From Stenotrophomonas maltophilia (GTDB taxonomy: Bacteria > Pseudomonadota > Gammaproteobacteria > Xanthomonadales > Xanthomonadaceae), in the NCBI RefSeq assembly GCF_006970445.1, contig NZ_CP033877.1:4224750-4288749 (forward strand): 64,000 nucleotides of DNA. Direction: 5' to 3'. The notes under the pieces are model-generated. The model was not told where the DNA came from and did not search any database. It worked only from the letters and a program-made list of their open reading frames with translations. A program made the translations under genes and the position numbers. Numbering within the stretch: position 1 is the first letter of the stretch; every line of letters starts with the position of its first letter. Positions 36,883 to 45,500 of this stretch are shown piece after piece.

Positions 36883-37296
36883 TCAATATCTGCATATTTC
36901 CCGCATCCTGCCGAGAACGGCCGCACTTGCCCGTCCGACTTCGAGCTTCCGTATCAATCCAGCACATTCAGGCCGATCACCAGTTTTCGCTCCATAGATC
37001 ACGGGCTCACCCTTCCTATCTACTCCATCCAAATAGAGCACTGCGCAATCACCAGCGATCGTACCAACGCGCACCGCACGAACCTTCTCGATACTGGCGT
37101 CTGGACCGGCTGCACCCTCGCACATCCCACCGTAGTACGCACTACTCAGCTCAGCGTAGATGGGTTTCAGCTGCAGCTCCCCTAAGCGGTCATTCCCGCA
37201 TCCGCTCAGGGCGAGCACACAGACGGACGCGAAAGACAAAGCGCGTAGGAAGAAGCCTTTTGCATCGAGAGAACTCCTGAGCAACCCCGATTTCAT
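36883..37296 (-). CDS. Hypothetical lipoprotein, 137 aa
   Basis: Signal with lipobox (FASVCVLALSGC) followed by a small domain with cysteines (GGMCEGAAGPD, GDCAVLYLDG, RPECAGLIRKL, REICRY). Start ATG 37296 has GGAAAG seven bases upstream; ATG 37311 is an alternative. It directly follows, in the direction of transcription, a fragment of another protein (37316-37444), an arrangement seen for displaced toxin tips with their immunity gene. Confidence 0.65.
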   Translation of the reverse strand: MKSGLLRSSLDAKGFFLRALSFASVCVLALSGCGNDRLGELQLKPIYAELSSAYYGGMCEGAAGPDASIEKVRAVRVGTIAGDCAVLYLDGVDRKGEPVIYGAKTGDRPECAGLIRKLEVGRASAAVLGRMREICRY

Positions 37297-37315
37297 TTGA
37301 CTGCTTTCCATTACT

Positions 37316-37444
37316 CCCCAGAACGATCTGCTCGAACGCATTGGTCGTGCCGCGCAGATCCCCCTTGTGGTTGCCGAACGCGCCATTGGTCGCACCCCTG
37401 GCGTCATCCGCCAGATAGTAGGCGGAGCTCGACGCTTCAGCGCA
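37316..37444 (-). pseudogene. Orphan coding fragment, possibly a displaced toxin tip
   Basis: Directly after the TAG of the gene at 37445, the same frame runs on for 43 codons with protein-like sequence: SSAYYLADDARGATNG, then AFGNHKGDLRGTTNAFEQIVLG. It has no start of its own. It ends inside the leader of the next lipoprotein gene. I do not recognise the family. Confidence 0.4.
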
Positions 37445-37942
37445 CTATAGCGCCGCCGAGCATCGACCGAATACGTTGGCGGGCTTCTCCCGAAGGCTCA
37501 CGGCAACCACCCGTTGCTTCTGCTCACCGCAGCCCCCCATCACCCCATACATGATGAGAAGTCCCTTGTCGTTGACGTAGCCGATGAACTTGCCCCTACT
37601 TTCATCCGAAGCAGCCCTGGCGAGATAGACGCTCTCCCCGGGCGCTGGCTTCAGGTCACTCAACGGCATTGGACCGATCTTCCCTTCAACCTCTGATGCC
37701 GATACCACGACCAGCGAATGCTTCAACATCCACTCCGCAATGGCTGCTTCACTAGCAGGATCAAGCGTGGAAATGCGGTCAAGCGGCAGGGTCGTTGAAT
37801 TGCCAGGGAAAATCGCACCGGACGAAACATCTACCCAGTCCGACTTCCATTCCGTATGTTGAAACTGGTGAATGCTGCAGCCCCCCAGCATTGGCAAGAG
37901 CAGCACCGCTGCACGCAAGATGCCAGCCTTCGGCATAGACAT
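37445..37942 (-). CDS. Hypothetical lipoprotein, 165 aa
   Basis: Signal and lipobox LRAAVLLLPMLGGC, then a periplasmic domain (DWVDVSSGAIFPGNST, EAAIAEWMLKHSLVVVSASEVEG, GKFIGYVNDKGLLIMYGVMGG) and a C-terminus repeated as a fragment at 36361-36435. No family recognised. Start could be ATG 37942 or 37936. Its partial duplication and the mixed fragments around it suggest an immunity role. Confidence 0.65.
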   Translation of the reverse strand: MSMPKAGILRAAVLLLPMLGGCSIHQFQHTEWKSDWVDVSSGAIFPGNSTTLPLDRISTLDPASEAAIAEWMLKHSLVVVSASEVEGKIGPMPLSDLKPAPGESVYLARAASDESRGKFIGYVNDKGLLIMYGVMGGCGEQKQRVVAVSLREKPANVFGRCSAAL

Positions 37943-38057
37943 GAGAGCCCCAGAAAGGGCCGGCCAAATGCTAATTGCCATCTGCAACCCGTTCTGCAAA
38001 ACGATCCAGGATTTGTACCTCGCGCCCAAGATGGTATGTCATCTTTTGACTTCCCTA

Positions 38058-38477
38058 TCATGGGCTGGCGCTTGGCGTGTCGCTACTCTGCTCCGGGTTT
38101 GCGGCAGCGTGCGTAGTCGAAGCACCCGGCCTGCGCGCATAGCTGTAATCGGGATCCCGGCAGGCGCGCACGATCGGACTTCGTGCGTGCCTGATCACGC
38201 CCGGGAACCAGCACAGCACCAGCACTACCAGACAGATCATTCCCAGCCGTGTCCATTCACCCGCGACACTGGCCCCGATCAGCGGCAATGACGCCACCAG
38301 AATGATGACCTGTGTGTACAGAAGATAGAGCGTGTACGTGCCCAACCGCGGGTCTGAACGAAGCTCGACGCGACACCCCCGGCAGGACGTCTTCGCTTGA
38401 CGCTTTCCAGCAAATCGCAGAGGAAAGCGCTGCCCGCTAGCGCCACAAAGTGGGCAGATGAAGGTCATCAGGCGCAT
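38058..38477 (-). CDS. Zinc-ribbon membrane protein, 139 aa
   Basis: The N-terminus has two cysteine pairs, CPLCG and CRGC, spaced about 22 residues apart as in a zinc ribbon. Two membrane spans follow (LYLLYTQVIILVASLPLIG and LGMICLVVLVLCWFPG). The C-terminus is polar and likely disordered. No function known. It is the right-hand neighbour of the ankyrin gene with a 28-base gap. Confidence 0.7.
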   Translation of the reverse strand: MRLMTFICPLCGASGQRFPLRFAGKRQAKTSCRGCRVELRSDPRLGTYTLYLLYTQVIILVASLPLIGASVAGEWTRLGMICLVVLVLCWFPGVIRHARSPIVRACRDPDYSYARRPGASTTHAAANPEQSSDTPSASP

Positions 38478-38505
38478 CGGTAGAACTTCTCTTCAGAAAT
38501 TTCCA

Positions 38506-38895
38506 TCACCAGGCTCCATCTGCGGCGTCGACCATACGCACCACATCATCAAACCTCGGGTCCTGGCACATCATTTCCAGTGGTGTCCGATCAAGCTCAT
38601 TCCCTGCGTGTGGGTCTGCACCACACCAGAGGAGATAGGCCGCTGCCGCGACGCTGCCATGTGCCACCGCGCTTGCCAGCGGCGTCAGATCAAGATCACC
38701 ACGCACATCGATGGTGGTCACGAAGGGCATCAATGCGCTGAGGAGGGCCACATCGTTGTAATAGGCCACCACATGCAGGGGCGTGTCCTCATAGGCTCCC
38801 TGGGTCTCCGGACAAGTCAGCACCGTATCGCCGAAGTCAGTGTCGACACCGAGCCGGGAAAGCAGTTCGCTGAGTACAGGATCGATGATGTTCAT
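38506..38895 (-). CDS. Ankyrin-repeat protein, 129 aa
   Basis: Two to three ankyrin repeats: EDTPLHVVAYYNDVALLSALM, LTPLASAVAHGSVAAAAYLLWCGAD, and DRTPLEMMC. Such short ankyrin proteins are often immunity partners of polymorphic toxins or scaffolds. It is last in a chain of four genes that overlap by four bases each (39801 down to 38506). Confidence 0.8.
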   Translation of the reverse strand: MNIIDPVLSELLSRLGVDTDFGDTVLTCPETQGAYEDTPLHVVAYYNDVALLSALMPFVTTIDVRGDLDLTPLASAVAHGSVAAAAYLLWCGADPHAGNELDRTPLEMMCQDPRFDDVVRMVDAADGAW

Positions 38896-39197
38896 CGGGC
38901 TGCAGGCACGGTAGAGCCCATTGCGTTGGCCCGATGGTGGTCCGTCCTGTAATCCATCTCTCCGTCAGCTCCCTGCCGGCCTACATGCCGCGCAGCCCGC
39001 CCCAGCTCAAACCAGGCGGTGTGTGCGCCGTGGAGCGATGCCCTCAATCGGTCAATGCGCCACCAAATCCGATCACTCCGCACCCACGATGGATTCACGC
39101 GGAAATGAAAATTCCGTCCCCATCCGGCGTGTCCGTCTGCTGTTGCCCCCGTGATCGATAGCTCGATTGCCCCCGGGAAGCTCTGCTCAAGAATCAT
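38892..39197 (-). CDS. Hypothetical protein, 101 aa
   Basis: Starts at ATG 39197, which overlaps the previous stop (ATGA); the longer open frame has no good site. Sequence such as FPGAIELSITGATADGHAGWGRNFHF and WFELGRAARHVG suggests a small globular protein. No family known. Its stop overlaps the ankyrin gene start by four bases. Confidence 0.5.
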   Translation of the reverse strand: MILEQSFPGAIELSITGATADGHAGWGRNFHFRVNPSWVRSDRIWWRIDRLRASLHGAHTAWFELGRAARHVGRQGADGEMDYRTDHHRANAMGSTVPAAR

Positions 39198-39559
39198 GAT
39201 TTGACGGGAATCAACCGGCCTTCCCAAGTGCCCTCTACTAGAAGTGCAATCTCTGCGCCGACAGAGGCCTCAATGAAGACCAAGGTGTCGCCATCGACAA
39301 TTTCCCGGGCAGCCATTTGGTCTAGACCAAGGAGGAAGCAACACCGCTGGAATTCAAAGGAATCTTCCTTTCGATTGAAGACCTTAAGATCGAGCACGAC
39401 ATTCTGGCTAGAGAAACCATCAACGCTTGCTCTCCTGACTCGACCAAAGACCAAATCATAGGATGCCTGCGAAGATTCATCGAACAGAGAAACAGTCACA
39501 CCTGACACCGGATCAAGACGAATTCCAGCCAGCTGGAAATCGTGGATATCAATACTCAT
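39194..39559 (-). CDS. Hypothetical protein, 121 aa, immunity-like
   Basis: A mostly beta, acidic protein (FQLAGIRLDPVSGVTVSLFDE, DGDTLVFIEASVGAEIALLVEG). Lower GC than the chromosome. Four-base overlaps on both sides with neighbours show a single transcript. No family recognised; immunity role is by context. Confidence 0.6.
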   Translation of the reverse strand: MSIDIHDFQLAGIRLDPVSGVTVSLFDESSQASYDLVFGRVRRASVDGFSSQNVVLDLKVFNRKEDSFEFQRCCFLLGLDQMAAREIVDGDTLVFIEASVGAEIALLVEGTWEGRLIPVKS

Positions 39560-39801
39560 AGGCGCACCTCTTTGGCCAATCGCTTGCCGGAACCCCCGTC
39601 TACTTCAACTGAGTGAATGCCATCAAAGATCATTAACCCAGGCTGGGGGCCAGGATACTCCGGCAACCCATTAAAGTTAGCATTGATATCAAAGATCGAG
39701 ATTTCCAGGCGATTCGCTTCACACCATGAAAATCCGTTGGCCACGCAATCATGGAGACCACCATTTTCCTCAATGAATTCCTCCAAATCCTTAATCAACA
39801 T
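39556..39801 (-). CDS. Hypothetical small protein, 81 aa, immunity-like
   Basis: Acidic and soluble: MLIKDLEEFIEENGGLHDC, NRLEISIFDINANFNGLP, GLMIFDGIHSVEVDGG. It starts 10 bases after the stop of a decayed tip (39812-39991), which is where an immunity gene for that tip would sit. First gene of the overlapping four-gene chain. Confidence 0.6.
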   Translation of the reverse strand: MLIKDLEEFIEENGGLHDCVANGFSWCEANRLEISIFDINANFNGLPEYPGPQPGLMIFDGIHSVEVDGGSGKRLAKEVRL

Positions 39802-39811
39802 TCAGCCCCCC

Positions 39812-39991
39812 TTACGGCACCGGCACTAGATTTCTCGGCGGGAACAAGCGCGACCCCTCCAAGAAAATGAGGCAGCTTGATGCGGTGCGCAGCCATGCGT
39901 CCCAATCAGTGCGCCAACCTTTTCCTTCTGCATCAAGATCAATCGGCGAGTGTGCCGTAGGCGTACTTGACCTGCGACCGTGAGCTTTCAC
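39812..39991 (-). pseudogene. Decayed toxin tip fragment, 59 codons
   Basis: The frame reads AHGRRSSTPTAHSPIDLDAEG, then KGWRTDWDAWLRTASSC and ends LVPVP with TAA. An upstream stop cuts it off from any start. It lies between the lipoprotein at 40061 and the gene at 39801. Best explained as the 3' end of an older RHS tip left after replacement. The family of the tip is not recognised. Confidence 0.45.
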
Positions 39992-40060
39992 GGCACTTCA
40001 ATTCGGCAGCCGTCGCGGCCAATCCAGTCTACGTCAAGGCCAACTCCGCGCGAGTTGGCC

Positions 40061-40570
40061 TCAGAACTGGCGCAACCCATTCCCAACAGGTCTGCAGAGG
40101 ACAGCCTCCAGATCTCGATCATTGCGACGATTCCACACGTATTGCCGCTGACCATCCGAGCCCATCATTATTATTTCTCGAGCATTCTTGCGAACATCCT
40201 GCAGAGGAACTGAAGGAGCAGCACACCTGTAATAGAGAGAGATGTTTGGCGGCAGCTCAGCATTAAATCCAAGCGAATCGCGAATCAGGGGCACCGACTC
40301 ATTTCCAACCTCCAACATCCCGTTTTCCTCAATATAGCGCACCACATAGCTTGTATCATATGAAATATAGTAGAGGCCCGCCTCAGTATCCGACCGAATA
40401 TTGATAGACGTAGCGTCACCAGGAATCGCCACAGCCTTTGCGACAGACAGATCACCTTCGTCAACTATTTTTGATAACGAATCATAGCTACGCCCCGCCT
40501 GATTGCAGCCGGAAATAATGACCACAAAAATCAATAGTGAAAATGCCAGTCCATTTACCTTAGTCTGCAC
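40061..40570 (-). CDS. Hypothetical lipoprotein, probable immunity protein of the orphan RHS tip
   Basis: Signal and lipobox LLIFVVIISGC, then a periplasmic domain of about 145 residues (YISYDTSYVVRYIEE, LYYRCAAPSVPL, AVLCRPVG). GC is clearly low. Its start lies inside the last 11 bases of the orphan RHS gene, so it would be made with it. Position right after a toxin tip is the usual place of an immunity gene. No family recognised. Confidence 0.7.
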   Translation of the reverse strand: MQTKVNGLAFSLLIFVVIISGCNQAGRSYDSLSKIVDEGDLSVAKAVAIPGDATSINIRSDTEAGLYYISYDTSYVVRYIEENGMLEVGNESVPLIRDSLGFNAELPPNISLYYRCAAPSVPLQDVRKNAREIIMMGSDGQRQYVWNRRNDRDLEAVLCRPVGNGLRQF

Positions 40571-42173
40571 CTTTCCACTCCGGAATGTAATTCTTCAGAA
40601 AAACACGAGACGAAACCGGGACATAGCTGGCACAACGCCTCGCACAATCTTCACCCAGCTTACACGCCGCTCCTTTGCGGTTTGCGGCCATGTCTCCATA
40701 GTTATCTATCTGCATCTCTGAATGACCCCTTGGACGGCCATCCCCGTAGAGGCCGACCCGGCCTGCATAGTAGTCCTTCACCTCTTTCAGCGCCATTAGC
40801 TCCAACACAACTCCGGGGTTACTTGTTACTTGGGTTGCCCGACAAGCCGCTAAGCAATGATAGAACTGATCTGAACCGGTTATTTTTCTCGACTTCATCT
40901 CCGAGTTATATCTTATAAGTATTCTGCCCGCCACGAGCGCATCACCGATGTCTGTCGCTGGCGGCGCCTCAGGCTGCTTCATTCGATACTTTCCGAACTG
41001 GAATTGCCCAGACTCCAAACCTAACGCATCCAGATTTGAGTTCGGATTCGACTCGGCATATGAGTATGTCGACACACCTGCTTCCAACCCAATCGGATCA
41101 CTCTGCGAGTACCGCCCCACTGCTGGGTCATACTCACGCTGGTAGTTGTAGAACAACCCACTCGCACTCGTTGCCTGCTGGCCCGGGAAGCGCAGCGCCA
41201 GCTCGAACGCCACACCATCCCCATCCGGGTCGGTACTCGGAATCTGGTTGCCGAACACCTCGCTCTTGTTGCTCCACTCCCAGATCGCCACATCGCGCGC
41301 CGGGTCGATCACCACGCGCGGGGTACCCAGATGATCCGGCTGGACGTGGGCCAGCTCTGGCACACCTGCGCTTGGCACACTGATCAGCGCCACCGGGTAG
41401 TTGTCCAGCCAGATGGCCTGCTGCTGCGCCTGGCCCGTGGCCGAGTAGTTGCCCAGCCACTGCCCAGCCTCGTCGTACAACGTGATCTGCGCAACGCCAC
41501 CGGCCGGGGTACGCAGCACGCGCTCACCGCGGTGGTTGTAAACGTAGTTTTCCAGCACGGCATCACCCTGCTTCACCGCGTTCATGCGGTTGGCATCGTT
41601 GTAGGTGAACGTCTTGCCGCCGATGCCGGTGGTGTTGCCCGCCGCGTCATGGCTGCGTACCTCGCCGTCCACGGCAGTCAGCCGGTGGCTGGTTGCGGGA
41701 TAGGTGTAGCTGGCGGTGCCTGCCGAGGTGGTCAGCGCGGTGCGATTGCCGGTGGCGTCATAGGCATAGGTTTCAATCGGCGTACCGGTCGTACCGTCCT
41801 GGGTCTGGGTCAGACGGCCGAGCGTGTCGTAGGCGCACGTGGCGAGCACCGCCGAGCCTGCGCCGTTCTTCAGCTCGGTGATCGAACCGACCGGGTCATA
41901 GCCATAGCCCAGCGACAGGCCGCCCGCGGCCGGTTCATGCACCGCCTGCGGCCAGACACTAGGTCGCCCGGCCGCAGGGGCTCTGAGGACGGGGAATCTC
42001 AGGGGGGCGAAGCTGAACGCGCCTTTGCGCCGACCAGCCTTCCCCAGCTGTGCACCTCTTAGTGAACAGTACGTCCAAGAATGCGAACCGCCACAGCTTC
42101 CCAGGCGCGATGCGCTTGACCGAAGTCGAGCGCAGCACCTATCAGCGCAGTGTTGCGATGACTGCCACGTCAT
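40560..42173 (-). CDS. Orphan RHS 3' end with its own C-terminal tip
   Basis: The frame covers 537 codons but only the last part is RHS-like. Codons from about 41951 down to 41086 repeat the core of the full RHS gene, including RHS repeats (YDPVGSITELKNG, YAYDATGNRTALTTSAG) and the core end (LFYNYQREYDPAVGRYSQSDPIGLEAG). The last 150 residues are a new tip: SDQFYHCLAACRATQ, LMALKEVKDYYAGRVGLYGDG, DNYGDMAANRKG and EDCARRC, a cysteine-bearing pattern that recalls serum-amyloid-A-like domains in bacterial RHS proteins. It has no signal peptide or N-terminal domain, so it is not a working secreted protein by itself; it is a reserve tip that could replace the main one by recombination. Confidence 0.8.
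   Translation of the reverse strand: MTWQSSQHCADRCCARLRSSASRLGSCGGSHSWTYCSLRGAQLGKAGRRKGAFSFAPLRFPVLRAPAAGRPSVWPQAVHEPAAGGLSLGYGYDPVGSITELKNGAGSAVLATCAYDTLGRLTQTQDGTTGTPIETYAYDATGNRTALTTSAGTASYTYPATSHRLTAVDGEVRSHDAAGNTTGIGGKTFTYNDANRMNAVKQGDAVLENYVYNHRGERVLRTPAGGVAQITLYDEAGQWLGNYSATGQAQQQAIWLDNYPVALISVPSAGVPELAHVQPDHLGTPRVVIDPARDVAIWEWSNKSEVFGNQIPSTDPDGDGVAFELALRFPGQQATSASGLFYNYQREYDPAVGRYSQSDPIGLEAGVSTYSYAESNPNSNLDALGLESGQFQFGKYRMKQPEAPPATDIGDALVAGRILIRYNSEMKSRKITGSDQFYHCLAACRATQVTSNPGVVLELMALKEVKDYYAGRVGLYGDGRPRGHSEMQIDNYGDMAANRKGAACKLGEDCARRCASYVPVSSRVFLKNYIPEWKGAD
41086..41951 (-). repeat. 866-bp direct repeat of RHS core, orphan copy
   Basis: Matches 43074-43939 with no net length change and few substitutions. 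It ends at the conserved DPIGL boundary on one side and at GCGGTG-CAGGCGG-like sequence on the other. Confidence 0.85.
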
Positions 42174-42182
42174 CGCCGAGCC
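41952..42182 (-). other. Non-homologous stretch before the orphan RHS end
   Basis: Sequence not shared with the full RHS gene. On the minus strand one frame reads ALIGAALDFGQAHRAWEAVA then VRILGRTVH and stop, which looks like the end of a different gene, possibly a transposase or older tip. No start and no inverted ends are visible. Confidence 0.3.
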
Positions 42183-42593
42183 TCAACTTGGGTATATATC
42201 GAACGAGAGATCTAAATCCAGGTCAGCAAGATGACGAAGAGTCCGACTTTTCAGGACGAAACCCGAATTAGTGGAAGAGAACCATCCTATAAAGAACTCG
42301 GCACGACCACCAGATGCGGCTATGCGCCTAAGGAAATCTTTCTTTCTCTCCAGCCCCATCACCAACTTATCCAATGAGGCTTCAAGCTCGTCGCCATCTT
42401 CAATCGAATACGCATGGCACCAGAATGATTCCTTTCTGACACCACCAATTTCCCTGCCATTCCCCGCTAGCTTTGGATCGCCAGCCGTGTAGAAAATCTC
42501 TGGAGCAAGCCCAAGCTCCCCCTCAAACAAAGAGGCGTCCATATCAGGGTGCGTGATTCGCAATGAAATAGCATATGTCGTTTTCTCAATCAT
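42183..42593 (-). CDS. DUF4279-type immunity protein, 136 aa
   Basis: The start MIEKTTYAISLRITHPDMD and the following ELGLAPEIFYTAGDPKLA, ESFWCHAY and EFFIGWFSSTNSGF match the DUF4279 layout, a family proposed as immunity proteins of polymorphic toxins. The start overlaps the RHS stop by four bases (ATGA), so it is made with the toxin. Most likely it blocks the tip of the full RHS protein in the cytoplasm. Confidence 0.78.
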   Translation of the reverse strand: MIEKTTYAISLRITHPDMDASLFEGELGLAPEIFYTAGDPKLAGNGREIGGVRKESFWCHAYSIEDGDELEASLDKLVMGLERKKDFLRRIAASGGRAEFFIGWFSSTNSGFVLKSRTLRHLADLDLDLSFDIYPS

Positions 42594-45500
42594 GGCAGAT
42601 AGTCATCCAATTTTCCCTGATCAGAGGCTTCGCCGCCCTCATTCACCCAGATCGAGCGATCAGGACTGACGCCGACCCAATCCTTTCCTCGAGCATTGAT
42701 CCCACGCTTTATTCTGTGAATATCGCTACTGCTTAGTCCTGGGTATTGATCGATCGGCTTGGTGCCTGCGGGGCAGTCTTGGGGTCGCTGCTCTCTATCT
42801 GGCTTTGCGGCCATCTGAATCAGCGGTCGCACCGGACTTATGGGGCTCGTGATAATGCCAATTCCCTTTAGAACGATGTCTTGGGCAATGGCATCTGTAT
42901 TGATGTAAATGTCTCCGGACTGTCCGTACTCGCCCCCCCCTCGATCCGGGTTGTAAGGAACATAGCCTGGTGGAGCAACTGGCAGAGGCAGGGGAATGGC
43001 CTGGAGTCCCAGGCTATCAACTCTTTGCAGAGAATTCCCTCCAACGTATCCGTAGGTGCTGATCCCACCTTGTAACCCAATCGGATCACTCTGCGAATAC
43101 CGCCCCGCCGCCGTGTCGTACTCGCGCTGGTAGTTGTAGAACAACCCACTCGCATCCGTCGCCTGCTGGCCCGGGAAGCGCAGCGCCAGCTCGAACACCA
43201 CGCCATCGCCGTCCGGGTCGGCACTCGGAATCTGATTACCGAACACTTCGCTCTTGTTGCTCCACTCCCAGATCGCAACATCGCGCACCGGATCGATCAC
43301 CACGCGCGGCGTACCCAAATGATCCGGCTGTACGTAGGCCAGCTCTGCCACACCTGTGCTTGGCACATTGATCAGTGCCACCGGGTAGTTGTCCAGCCAG
43401 ATGGCCTGCTGCTGCGCCTGGCCCGTGACCGAGTAGTTGCCCAGCCATTGCCCCGCCTCGTCATACAGGGTGATCTGCGCAGCGCCACTAGCCGGGGTAC
43501 GCAGCACGCGCTCGCCGCGATGGTTGTAGGCGTAGCTTTCCAGTACGGCATTGCCCTGCTTAACCGCGTTCATGCGGTTGGCATCGTTGTAGATGAACGT
43601 CTTGCCACCGATGCCGGTGGTGTTGCCCACCGCGTCATGGCTGCGTACCTCGCCGTCCACGGCAGTCAGCCGGTGGCTGGTTGCGGGATAGGTGTAGCTG
43701 GCGGTGCCTGCAGAGGTGGTCAGGGCGGTGCGATTGCCGGTGGCGTCATACGCATAGGTTTCAATCGGCGTGCCGGTCGCGCCGTCCTGGGTCTGGGTCA
43801 GGCGACCCAGCGCGTCGTAAGCGTACTTGGCCAGCACCGCCGAGCCTGCGCCGTTCTTCAGCTCGGTGATCGAACCCACCGGGTCATAGCCGTAGCCCAG
43901 CGACAGTCCGCCCGCGGCCGGGTCGTGCACCGCCTGCGGGCGATAGTCCAGGTCGAGCGGACGCTGCAGCTGGCGGCCATTGCCATAAGTCCAACCGGTC
44001 GCCGCGCCGAAGGCCGCATAGGTCACGTTGTTCACCACGATCTGGCGCGCCTGGCCGGGCCGGGTCAGGCCGATCTGGCTGATGCGCCCCTGGGTATCGC
44101 GCACGTAGTCGGCCACACTGCCATCGGGGTAGGTCAGCGCGGTCAGGCGACCCGACTTGCTGTAGGCATAGCGCAGCGTGCTGGCAACGCCGTTGACGGT
44201 CTGCACCTTGCGGGTGACCTGGCCGAAGCGGTCGTGGCAGTACTGGGTGCTGCCATTGGCGTGCAGCACCTGCCCCAGCCGTCCCTTCGCGAAGCGCTCG
44301 TCGGCGGCACAGGCGGTCGGTGCCACGTCGTAGTTGTAGCCCACGTCCAGGTTGGGGTCCGGGTAGGCAATGCCGATCAGGCGGTTGAGTGCATCGTAGT
44401 GATAGGTGGCGGTGACGCCGCGTGCATCGGTAGTGGTCTTGCGGTTGCCTGCCGCATCCACGGTGAAGCTGCTGGCGCCACTGTCCGGGCTGACCTGGCC
44501 GGTCAGGTCACCGAACCCGTTGTAGGCGTAGGTGGTATGCAGGCCCTTCGGGTCGGTGACCTGGGTGACCTGGTCCAGCGCGTTGTACTGGCTGCGGATC
44601 TCGGCCGCGACGCCGCCGACGTCCTGCAGGGTCTGCGCCAGGCGGTTCAGCGGGTCGTACTGCTGGCTGGTCACGCGCTGCAGGGCGTCGGTGATCGTCT
44701 GCGGGTTGCCGTTGGCGTCGTAGACAAAGCCGGTGGCGTGATTGCCTGCGTCCTTCAGCGCGGTCAGCTGGCCAAGCGTGTTGAAGGTCCGTGCCAGGGT
44801 GCGACGCAGGGTTCCGCCGGTGTCCAGCGTGTCTTCCTTGAGGCGGTTGCCGGCGTTGTCCAGCGCATAGTGAATGGTGTTGCCCGCACTGTCCGCGATG
44901 TCCGTCAGCCTCTGGGCGGCGTCGTAGACATAGGTAACGCTGCTGCCGTCAGGCTCGGTGACCTGTTGCACCTGGCCGGTCGGCCAGTAGCTGATCTGGG
45001 TCACTCGATCCTCGGCAGTGGTCGCGCCGCGTACGGTGATCGAGGTCGGCCAGCCACGTGCATGGTAGGTGTAGGCGGTGACCACGCCGTTGGCATCCCT
45101 CGCCGACAACGGCCGCCCGAGTGCGTCGTAGGCCAGGGTCTCAACCGTCTGGCCCAGCGCATTGGTCACACTGCGCAGGTCGCCCTTGCGATAACTGCAG
45201 GCACCATTGGCCGCGCATCCCGCGTCGTCCGCGGTGTAGTAGGCATAGGTGGAGACATCCGCCACATCACTGCGTGGGCCATCCACGCTACGCAGCAGTC
45301 CTACCAGCGGGCACTCCGGGCCCTCGGCCTCACAGTAGGTCTGCGTGGTGACGCGGGTGTCACCGGTCACCATGTCGCGCACCGTGATGGTGGTTGGCTG
45401 GAGGCGTGCATTGCGTGCGATGCGGATCTCACGGTTACCGACGGTCTGCTGCACCAGCCGATTGCTGTCCATGGCCACGCGCGTTTCGCTGACGCGCTGA

